Of a stretch of DNA of 12,691 nt, positions 1-5,827 are shown piece after piece. Location: positions 1 to 12,691 of the forward strand of contig JACMPS010000116.1 of assembly GCA_014377395.1 (NCBI GenBank), in the 5' to 3' direction. The position numbers and the translations under genes are program-made. The DNA comes from Chthonomonadaceae bacterium. Lineage in GTDB: Bacteria; Armatimonadota; Chthonomonadetes; Chthonomonadales; Chthonomonadaceae. Position 1 is the first letter of the stretch. Each line of letters begins with the position of its first letter. A model generated the notes under the pieces. It had not been told where the DNA came from, did not search any database, and worked only from the letters and a program-made list of their open reading frames with translations.

Positions 1-936
1 ATACCCGGTCGCAATCAGGGCATCCGCGTTGTCGGGGTAAAGTTCGTCTCCGGCGAGTTGCTCTTTTAAGAAGCGATCATAGGGTTTGTCGGAATTAAGT
101 GCGTGGATGACGTAATCACGATACCGCCACATTCGGGGGCGTACCCCGTCATTCTCAAAGCCGTGTGTCTCGGAAAAGCGCACCAGATCAAGCCAGTGCC
201 TTGCCCAACGCTCCCCGTAGCGGAGATCATTCAACAAGCGATCCACAACTTTCGAGTAGGCTTCCGGGGATTTGTCCAGGAGAAAAGCGGTGGTTTCATT
301 GGGGGTGGGGGGCAAACCGATCAGGTCGGCATACACGCGACGCAAAAGCGCGACTTTCGAGGCGGGAGATGATGGAGTAAGACTGCTCGCTTCCATTTTT
401 GCGAGGGCAAATTGATCAATCGGGTTTTTCACCCATGCCGCATTTTTAACGGTCGGAAGTTTCGGGAGCGTAGGCTTGAGGTAGGGATAGCCGAGAACCG
501 GGGCATCAATCTTCGCTCCCTGCGTAATCCAATTCTCAACGAGTTTGATCTGCTTTTCGGAAACGGCGGCTCCACCAAGCGGCATTCGCGGCTGGAGTTT
601 GCCACGTAAGTACTGAACAATGACACTCTTGGTCGGTTTGCCGGGAAGAACGACTTTCGCTCCAAACTTTTTGCCCCCGGCAAAAAGTTCACCTGTCGCT
701 TCGACGCTAAAACCGGAAGTTTTCTTTGCGGAGGTATGACAACCGCCGCAGTTCGCTTTCAGAAAAGGTTCGATCTCCTCGCGATAACTCACCTTTGCAA
801 TGCCTGTAGACACGGGCTTTGCAAGAGGAGTTTTCTTCCTCGCAGATTTGCCGTTGTCGCCGAGTGCAAGTGCGGCAAGACTGGCAACAGGCAAGAGCAA
901 GGAAAAAAGCACCGTGGTCTTTCGAGCCAATTTCAT
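1..936 (-). CDS. PSCyt1-DUF1549 domain protein, N-terminal part (runs off left edge)
   Basis: Reading the minus strand from the ATG at 936-934 gives 312 uninterrupted codons to the window edge; the C-terminus lies outside. Residues 1-26 look like a signal peptide (basic MKLARK, hydrophobic core, ALA-type end), so the protein should be exported. A class I c-type haem site CGGCH is at residues 63-67, with a likely distal Met in QPRMPLGG (Met118). This matches the planctomycete cytochrome c domain PSCyt1. From about residue 158 (NPIDQFALAK, then LLRRVYADLIGLPPTP and YGERWARHWLDLVRF) it matches DUF1549/PSCyt2. Full members usually continue into DUF1553 and are 700-1000 residues long, so more than half is missing here. 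The biochemical role of this family is unsettled; a periplasmic role in carbohydrate catabolism or electron transfer is inferred. A GGGAG-like ribosome site lies 13 nt upstream. The gene diverges from pgl across 140 bp. Confidence 0.9.
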   Translation of the reverse strand, partial: MKLARKTTVLFSLLLPVASLAALALGDNGKSARKKTPLAKPVSTGIAKVSYREEIEPFLKANCGGCHTSAKKTSGFSVEATGELFAGGKKFGAKVVLPGKPTKSVIVQYLRGKLQPRMPLGGAAVSEKQIKLVENWITQGAKIDAPVLGYPYLKPTLPKLPTVKNAAWVKNPIDQFALAKMEASSLTPSSPASKVALLRRVYADLIGLPPTPNETTAFLLDKSPEAYSKVVDRLLNDLRYGERWARHWLDLVRFSETHGFENDGVRPRMWRYRDYVIHALNSDKPYDRFLKEQLAGDELYPDNADALIATGY

Positions 937-1002
937 AACGTGAAAAGTTCTCCCAGTTGAAATTCAATCCTGTCTGATTTCGACACATACCTCTCAAAGA
1001 AG

Positions 1003-1032
1003 TTGCAATGAATCAAAAGAGGAGGGTACTCT
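1003..1032 (+). promoter_or_regulatory. Possible sigma70-type promoter for pgl
   Basis: TTGCAA at 1003-1008 is followed after 18 nt by TACTCT at 1027-1032, about 45 nt before the pgl start. It lies in the 140-bp divergent gap shared with the DUF1549 gene. The -10 match is mediocre, so this is only a candidate. I found no convincing counterpart for the minus-strand gene. Confidence 0.25.
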
Positions 1033-1076
1033 TTTCTCAAGAATATTCAGGATAGTCAGGGAAAAGGAAAACAAAA

Positions 1077-1799
1077 ATGCGTGAAGTTGTGGTCTTGGAG
1101 GGAATGGAGGCGATCACTCGAGATGCCGCCCTTCGGTTTGTCGCCCTGAGTCATCTGGCAGGGGAGCGGTTCACGGTGGCACTTGCGGGAGGTTCCACGC
1201 CGAAAGCACTTTACGAACAACTCTCCACCGAACCCTACAAAAGTGCAGTGGATTGGAGCCGGGTGTTCCTCTTTTTTGGGGATGAGCGATGCGTTCCGCC
1301 TGTCCACGAAAATAGTAACTATGCAATGGCGAAAACCGCATTACTCGACCTCGTGCCTGTCCCGCCTGAAAACGTCTTTCGTATGAAAGGCGAAATCGAG
1401 CCTGAAAAGACGGCTAACGACTATGAGGAAAGTCTCAACAAGTTTTTTGGGGTGGAGAAGGGCGAGTTTCCGCGCTTTGATTTAATTATGCTCGGCATGG
1501 GTTCCGACGGACACACCGCCAGCCTTTTCCCCGGTAAAGCCTCACTTGAAGAAACGGAGCGGAGCGTGATCGCCTCCGAACCCGGTCTGGAGCCATTCGT
1601 ACCGCGTCTCACTCTCACTTTCCCAGTTCTCAACAACGCAAAAGACGTGATTTTCCTCATTTCCGGGCAGGACAAAAGTGTCTCCCTCGAAGCGATTCTC
1701 GATCTGGAAGAAGGAGAAAGTCGCTTCCCTGCCTCTCTTGTAAATTTAACAAACGGGAGCAATATCTGGCTTGTTGACCACGACGCGATGGGAATTTAG
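1077..1799 (+). CDS. pgl: 6-phosphogluconolactonase (DevB/SOL type)
   Basis: This 240-residue protein hydrolyses 6-phosphoglucono-1,5-lactone to 6-phosphogluconate, the second step of the oxidative pentose phosphate and Entner-Doudoroff routes, in the cytoplasm. Family signatures are all present: the phosphate-binding stretch ALAGGSTPKALYEQL at residues 35-49, FFGDERCVPP at 66-75 followed by SNY, and the hallmark GMGSDGHTASLFPG at 140-153. The length is normal for the DevB/SOL family and no signal peptide is seen. The ATG at 1077 follows an AAAAGGAAA ribosome site. The gene stands alone: no zwf or gnd flanks it, and it is divergent from the DUF1549 gene. I see no terminator hairpin after the TAG at 1797-1799, so some read-through into the next gene is possible. 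Confidence 0.95.
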   Translation: MREVVVLEGMEAITRDAALRFVALSHLAGERFTVALAGGSTPKALYEQLSTEPYKSAVDWSRVFLFFGDERCVPPVHENSNYAMAKTALLDLVPVPPENVFRMKGEIEPEKTANDYEESLNKFFGVEKGEFPRFDLIMLGMGSDGHTASLFPGKASLEETERSVIASEPGLEPFVPRLTLTFPVLNNAKDVIFLISGQDKSVSLEAILDLEEGESRFPASLVNLTNGSNIWLVDHDAMGI

Positions 1800-1834
1800 A
1801 TCGGGAAATTTTTCACAGGTAGACATACGGGGGC

Positions 1835-1863
1835 TTGAAACAAAAAATCGTTTCTGATAGACT
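1835..1863 (+). promoter_or_regulatory. Sigma70-like promoter upstream of the NlpC/P60 gene
   Basis: TTGAAA (1835-1840) and TAGACT (1858-1863) are separated by the optimal 17 nt. Transcription would begin near 1870, giving a leader of about 150 nt before the ATG at 2022. I looked for known riboswitch signatures in the leader (for instance the c-di-AMP ydaO type, often found with cell-wall hydrolases) and did not recognise one. Confidence 0.5.
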
Positions 1864-2006
1864 CCTTTTGTCCGCTGTTGTGGTGCGTTTCCCCTTGATG
1901 TGTACGTTCACCCTCGTTTCAGGCAGACTTTTCGGACTCATCAGTCCTCCCTTTTGGAATCGTCGTGAATTGTCGGTTCCCCCAAAACCAACCCAAATCA
2001 CCACTC

Positions 2007-2014
2007 AGGAAGGA
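2007..2014 (+). promoter_or_regulatory. Ribosome binding site deciding the 2022 start
   Basis: AGGAAGGA lies 7 nt upstream of the ATG at 2022. It favours that codon over the upstream in-frame start at 1965, which would place 19 non-signal-like residues before the secretion signal. Confidence 0.6.
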
Positions 2015-2021
2015 AACCGGG

Positions 2022-3236
2022 ATGCCCAATCTCAGTTTGTCTCGAACCCTGCGAGGCGTCATTGCTACGCTCGCCCTCTGCACTGCTTCAGTGTTAGCCG
2101 TTGCTCTCCCCTCCGGGAAAACCGTCCACACTTACAGAGACGGTGAAACCCTTTTTTCCATTGCACGGAAATACCATGTTTCCGTTCAACAACTCGTAGA
2201 TGCCAACGATTTTAAAAACCCCGACTCGATCCGCAATCATACGAAAATCGTGATTCCTCATCCTCACAAAAAACAAAAAGCCACCACTCACCACGAAGAA
2301 CCCTCCTCGAAAAAGCGCCACGAATCCCACACCGAAACCACAAAAAAAGTCAAAAAAATCAAGCACGTCGCCACAAAAGAAACGATGCACCGACGTGCCA
2401 CGATCAAAGGCGATGAGGTTTCCGTGCGAGTAGGGCCCGACACCGAGCGTGATTTGCTCACTCGATTGGACAAAGGGAAATCGGTCACGGTAACAGCAAA
2501 GCGGGACGGTTGGGCACAAATCGCTCTTGCAAACGGCAAAAGTGGCTGGGTGCGAATGGATTTCCTGAGCGTAGCAAGTCCGAAAAAAGTTCAGAAAGAA
2601 GCCTTTCATTCCGAGAAAACACAGGCTAAGAAAGTAGCGAAGAGTTCCGAAGCCAAACGCACCGCTAAAAAATTAGCCGCGAAAAAAGCGACGGAAAAAT
2701 TGACGAAACTCGCAAAAGCGGAGAAGCAAAGAAAACTCAAACTGAAAAAAGCCGAGACCGAAAAAGTCGCGGTCAAAACCTCGAAGCCAGCAAAGCACCT
2801 CAAGAAAAAAGCGGTACAGGTCGCCGAGATTGCAAAGCCGGAATATGATGAGGAAAGTGCTTCCGAAAACACGGCGATTGTACGGTCGGGGCTTTCCTTC
2901 CGAGGCACTCCTTATCGCTGGGGCGGCGCAAGCCGAGGCGGGTTTGATTGCTCAGGATTCACGGCATATCTTTATTCACAACGAGGAATTTCTCTTCCGC
3001 ACTCGGCACGGTCTCAGTTCACCTACGGTCACGCCGTCACGAAATCGGAACTCAAAGAGGGCGATCTTGTTTTCTTTCACACCGTGACTCCCGGCATTTC
3101 TCACGTCGGAATGTATATCGGTGACGGGCGTTTTGTTCACGCTTCCTCACGTCGCTCTGGTGGAGTTCGCACGGATACCCTGAACTCAGGCTACTACAGC
3201 CAGCGATTAGTGGGAGCACGTCGTATCTCCCGGTAA
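2022..3236 (+). CDS. Secreted LysM-SH3-NlpC/P60 peptidoglycan hydrolase
   Basis: This 404-residue exported enzyme probably cleaves peptide stems of peptidoglycan (D-Glu/diamino-acid type endopeptidase). In order: a signal peptide at residues 1-29 (LRGVIATLALCTASVLAVA), a LysM glycan-binding repeat at about 35-80 (HTYRDGETLFSIARKYHVS), a basic linker, and a bacterial SH3 domain at about 124-185 (VSVRVGPD, GWAQIALANGKSGWVR). Next comes a Lys/Ala-rich linker (about 185-275, roughly 30% lysine), then the NlpC/P60 domain at about 284-404. The catalytic Cys is Cys310 in GGFDCSGFT, the catalytic His is His361 in SHVGMYIGDG, and the third polar residue is probably His373 in FVHAS. The ATG at 2022 is chosen over an in-frame start at 1965 because AGGAAGGA (2007-2014) sits 7 nt before it and the signal peptide begins there. 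It has its own promoter, so it is probably monocistronic. Confidence 0.93.
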   Translation: MPNLSLSRTLRGVIATLALCTASVLAVALPSGKTVHTYRDGETLFSIARKYHVSVQQLVDANDFKNPDSIRNHTKIVIPHPHKKQKATTHHEEPSSKKRHESHTETTKKVKKIKHVATKETMHRRATIKGDEVSVRVGPDTERDLLTRLDKGKSVTVTAKRDGWAQIALANGKSGWVRMDFLSVASPKKVQKEAFHSEKTQAKKVAKSSEAKRTAKKLAAKKATEKLTKLAKAEKQRKLKLKKAETEKVAVKTSKPAKHLKKKAVQVAEIAKPEYDEESASENTAIVRSGLSFRGTPYRWGGASRGGFDCSGFTAYLYSQRGISLPHSARSQFTYGHAVTKSELKEGDLVFFHTVTPGISHVGMYIGDGRFVHASSRRSGGVRTDTLNSGYYSQRLVGARRISR

Positions 3237-3256
3237 TTGATCTTTTTTTCACCCCG

Positions 3257-3331
3257 AATCTCTCCACAGAAGCCTATTTCATCGGTGCAAACTTCACGCA
3301 TCAAAAAAATGTAGAATCTTGTGGAGAGATT
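3257..3331. repeat. 12-bp perfect inverted repeat, 51-bp spacer
   Basis: AATCTCTCCACA (3257-3268) is perfectly complementary to TGTGGAGAGATT (3320-3331). It starts 21 bp after the NlpC/P60 stop and lies upstream of the haem/DUF2231 gene. There is no T-run after the second arm, so it does not look like a standard intrinsic terminator. Confidence 0.6.
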
Positions 3332-3370
3332 GTCGTAACTTATCCCCTCTTCAACGGTCATACCCAACTG

Positions 3371-3381
3371 TAGAATATAAC
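3371..3381 (+). promoter_or_regulatory. Possible -10 region for the haem/DUF2231 gene
   Basis: TAGAAT (3371-3376) overlaps TATAAC (3376-3381) in an AT-rich stretch about 40 nt before the ATG at 3422. No good -35 hexamer is present at 16-18 nt upstream; TTCAAC at 3350-3355 gives only 15 or 20 nt. A second TGTAGAAT occurs at 3310-3317. Weak candidate only. Confidence 0.2.
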
Positions 3382-3421
3382 TAATTTGTGTATCATTTAC
3401 TTTTCGGTTTTAGAAATAATT

Positions 3422-4276
3422 ATGCCCCAATCTCGCTTTTCCTTGATTACAATCTTGATGATCTTGTCTTGTCTCCTTTCGACAAATGCATTTGCCAAGC
3501 CGGAGTTCGCTGAAGTCGTGATGCAGGCAGGACTGATGAAAACGGGTGGCAAAATCGCCTCTGCCGGATGCAACCTCTGTCATCTGGGTGCGCCTCCCAA
3601 ACTCAACCCCTATGGTTTGCAACTCAAGCCGCTTGTTGACGCAACTCCCGAAAAAAAACTGACCGAAGCCATACTGAAACAGGTTGCAGAAAAAGATGCT
3701 GACGGAGACGGTGCCACAAACGCTTACGAGTTTGAGCAGGACACCTTGCCCGGTGACGCAACCAGCAAACCCAAGATCATTCCTGTGGTTGTGAAATCGG
3801 TAGTTTCTGTGAAAACAGAACAGCCAAGCGAACGCAATGCACTTGTGAAACTTGTTTTGCCGAGGCACGCGCAACACCCGGTACTCGTACATTTCCCTCT
3901 GGCACTTTTCGTGATTGGATTCCTGTTTGATTTGTTCGGCTCGAAAAAGCGCAACCCGGCGATGCTGGAAGCCGGATACCTCAACCTGTGGATCGCGACA
4001 CTTTTCTCGCCCTTTACGGTAGTGACGGGCTTGCTGGCGTGGCATTTCAATTACGGCGGAATTTCAATCGCCGCCCTTACGCAAAATCTTAATTTGCTGG
4101 TCCACCTGCTTATGGGCGTCTCCTCTTCTCTCCTTATGTTTGCGGCACTGAGGACGAGAGGCAGATTGCGGGGGCGCGAAACGCTTCCTTCTGCCTACCT
4201 GGGGTTGGCACTTTTCATTTTTATCTGCGTGGTCGTCACGGGGCATTTAGGGGGAACTCTTGTCTATCCCGAGTAA
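3422..4276 (+). CDS. Exported c-type haem / DUF2231 membrane protein
   Basis: The protein has 284 residues from the ATG at 3422. A signal peptide is evident at 1-25 (ITILMILSCLLSTNAFA). CNLCH at residues 50-54 is a single covalent haem c motif. DADGDGATNAYEF at about 92-104 resembles a Ca-binding EF-hand or thrombospondin type 3 loop. A linker leads to a DUF2231-like membrane domain from about residue 147 (RHAQHPVLVHFPLALFVIGF, with conserved-looking His152 and His157), with about four hydrophobic segments at 154-170, 187-206, 229-251 and 264-283. The likely role is membrane-anchored electron transfer or redox sensing in the envelope; no substrate can be named. An in-frame TTG at 3386 could extend it by 12 residues, but the signal peptide fits the ATG. 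The ribosome site is weak. Two exported oxidoreductases follow on the same strand, the first 152 bp downstream. Confidence 0.8.
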   Translation: MPQSRFSLITILMILSCLLSTNAFAKPEFAEVVMQAGLMKTGGKIASAGCNLCHLGAPPKLNPYGLQLKPLVDATPEKKLTEAILKQVAEKDADGDGATNAYEFEQDTLPGDATSKPKIIPVVVKSVVSVKTEQPSERNALVKLVLPRHAQHPVLVHFPLALFVIGFLFDLFGSKKRNPAMLEAGYLNLWIATLFSPFTVVTGLLAWHFNYGGISIAALTQNLNLLVHLLMGVSSSLLMFAALRTRGRLRGRETLPSAYLGLALFIFICVVVTGHLGGTLVYPE

Positions 4277-4359
4277 GTAATGGTAATGAGATGCAATGAG
4301 ACTCCAATTACCGCTTTCAATCTTTGCGTTAGTTTGCATACAGACAAACAATTTGCCGG

Positions 4360-4379
4360 GAATTACGGTAAACTAATTC
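4360..4379. promoter_or_regulatory. Small inverted repeat upstream of first oxidoreductase gene
   Basis: GAATTA (4360-4365) and TAATTC (4374-4379) are perfect inverted 6-mers with an 8-nt spacer, about 50 nt before the ATG at 4429. The geometry would suit a dimeric regulator site near the promoter, but short AT-rich palindromes also arise by chance. Confidence 0.25.
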
Positions 4380-4428
4380 TACTGCGGCGGGAAACCGACG
4401 TATCTGATACAGAGTAAGACAGGACGAA

Positions 4429-5709
4429 ATGAACAGACGAGATTTCTTGAAAGATAGTGCGGCAATCGGTATGACCTTAGCAATGGCGCAAGGTGCTTCT
4501 GAGTTGTTGGCGGACACGCCCAAAGACGATGCACCTAAAGCCTCGGTGAGTTGTGCGGTCATCGGACTTGGAAAACAGGGGCAGGAAATTCTGACTTCTT
4601 TAGCGAAAGCAGGAAGCAAGCCTAAATATATCTGTGACACCTACACAGCGGAAAACTTTCTCAAAAAGTCAAAAGCAATTGCTCCCGATGCAAAATTCGT
4701 TGAGGATTACAAAGTTGTGCTGAGTGATCCGGCAGTTGTTGCTGTTTTCGTTGCAACGCCTTCTCATAAGCACAAACAAATTGTGATTGATGCACTGGCG
4801 GCAGGAAAACACGTCTATTGTGAGGCTCCGTTGGCTTCTAATCTCGAAGACGCGAAAGCCATTGCAAAAGCGGGACTTGAGGCGAAAACGATTTTCATGC
4901 CCGGTCTGCAAATGCGTTCTAATCTGCAAAACATTCACGTCCTCAAGTTTGTACGAGGGGGTGCGCTCGGCACGGTTGCTTCGGGACGCGCTCAGTATCA
5001 CAACAAAACTACGTGGAAGCAGTCCTGGCCCGATGATGACCGTATGAAAGAACTTAACTGGCGTCTTTCCAAAGCGACTTCACTGGGGCTGATCGGTGAG
5101 ATTGGAATTCATCAGCTTGATACCGCCGCATGGTTTATGAAGTCTATGCCTGTTGCCGTGACGGGTTATGGCGGAAACCTTCTCTACAAAGACGGGCGTG
5201 ATGTCGCGGACACCGTAAATTGTACACTTGAATTTCCGAACAATGTCAGTTACAGCTATGACGCTACGCTAACTAACTCTTTTGACGGCTCCTACGAAAC
5301 GTTTTTCGGTTCGTCCTGCGCGATTATGTTGAGAGATCAACGGGCGTGGATGTTTAAGGAATCGGATTCTGAGTTGCTTGGTTGGGAAGTGTTCGCTCGA
5401 AAAGACGAACTGCAAATCGGCAACCCGCAAGCCGGAAGTGGAATCAAAACCGCAACCGGAATCGCTCTTGTTGCCGATGCGACAAAGCAACTTGCGCTGG
5501 GCAAGCAACCCGGCGAGGTAGGTACCGATGTTTCGCACACGTCGCTTTATCAGTCAGTAGACGTGTTTCTGGACGGGGTTCGCACGGGCGTGAAGCCAGA
5601 AGTTGGTGCAAAAGAAGGCTATCAGGCAACGGTTATTGCGGCGAAAGCCAACGAAGCCGTTACTACCGGAACAAAGATCACTTTTCAGAAAGAGTGGTTT
5701 GAGATTTAG
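4429..5709 (+). CDS. Tat-exported Gfo/Idh/MocA-family oxidoreductase with EAP instead of EKP
   Basis: This 426-residue NAD(P)-dependent sugar-oxidoreductase-like protein starts at the ATG at 4429, with AGGA 4 nt upstream. The N-terminus NRRDFLK at residues 2-8 plus a hydrophobic stretch is a twin-arginine signal, implying folded export with bound cofactor. The Rossmann fold follows: VIGLGKQGQ at about 44-52 and VFVATPSHKH at 106-115. In the family the segment GKHVYxEKP carries a catalytic lysine; here it reads GKHVYCEAPLA (126-136), with Ala133 in the lysine position. The substrate-binding helix GEIGIHQLDTAAWF (223-236) keeps His228 and Asp231. The C-terminal alpha/beta domain looks intact. 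It may be a specialised or non-redox member. A second, canonical paralogue follows after a 118-bp structured gap. The substrate is unknown. Confidence 0.88.
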   Translation: MNRRDFLKDSAAIGMTLAMAQGASELLADTPKDDAPKASVSCAVIGLGKQGQEILTSLAKAGSKPKYICDTYTAENFLKKSKAIAPDAKFVEDYKVVLSDPAVVAVFVATPSHKHKQIVIDALAAGKHVYCEAPLASNLEDAKAIAKAGLEAKTIFMPGLQMRSNLQNIHVLKFVRGGALGTVASGRAQYHNKTTWKQSWPDDDRMKELNWRLSKATSLGLIGEIGIHQLDTAAWFMKSMPVAVTGYGGNLLYKDGRDVADTVNCTLEFPNNVSYSYDATLTNSFDGSYETFFGSSCAIMLRDQRAWMFKESDSELLGWEVFARKDELQIGNPQAGSGIKTATGIALVADATKQLALGKQPGEVGTDVSHTSLYQSVDVFLDGVRTGVKPEVGAKEGYQATVIAAKANEAVTTGTKITFQKEWFEI

Positions 5710-5713
5710 AAAA

Positions 5714-5790
5714 GTGACAGTTAATAGGGATCAGATGTTGAGTTTGAGAAGGGGTCTTGAACTCAACACTTAATCCCTAACACTTAACAC
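5714..5790. repeat. Large imperfect inverted repeat between the two oxidoreductase genes
   Basis: Arms at 5714-5748 and 5756-5790 (35 nt each) match at 24 positions around a 7-nt centre. Two blocks pair perfectly: TAGGGAT (5725-5731) with ATCCCTA (5773-5779), and TGTTGAGTT (5736-5744) with AACTCAACA (5760-5768). The direct repeat AACACTTAA also occurs at 5765-5773 and 5779-5787. There is no terminal T-run. It could act as an mRNA processing or stability element in a dicistronic transcript, or be a decayed repeat element. Confidence 0.7.
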
Positions 5791-5810
5791 TCTAAGATTG
5801 TTTATTTCGC

Positions 5811-5817
5811 AAAGGAG
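5811..5817 (+). promoter_or_regulatory. Ribosome binding site deciding the 5828 start
   Basis: AAAGGAG (5811-5817) lies 10 nt before the ATG at 5828, and downstream of the alternative in-frame TTG at 5798. It therefore supports the shorter protein. Confidence 0.6.
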
Positions 5818-5827
5818 CTGTCAAGAC

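Noticed and set aside
1864..2021. Possible riboswitch (c-di-AMP type) in the leader of the wall-hydrolase gene
   Set aside because: The context is suggestive, but I could not find the conserved blocks of that riboswitch or a paired expression platform.
2094..2609. Open minus-strand frame of about 171 codons, rich in Phe/Gly
   Set aside because: It is the complement of the Lys-rich coding strand of the NlpC/P60 gene; AAA/AAG codons give Phe/Leu in antisense. It is a composition artefact.
3410..4045. Open minus-strand frame of about 211 codons
   Set aside because: It is antisense to the haem/DUF2231 gene, which has a signal peptide, CxxCH and membrane helices. No family features are seen in the antisense product.
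3379..4378. AACTAATT present upstream of both the 3422 and 4429 genes
   Set aside because: The 8-mer at 3379-3386 and 4371-4378 is AT-rich and too short to separate from chance in 12 kb, and it lies at different distances from the two starts.
5725..5790. CRISPR-like or tandem repeat reading of the AACACTTAA copies
   Set aside because: There are only two 9-bp copies inside a palindrome, with no regular spacers and no cas genes nearby.
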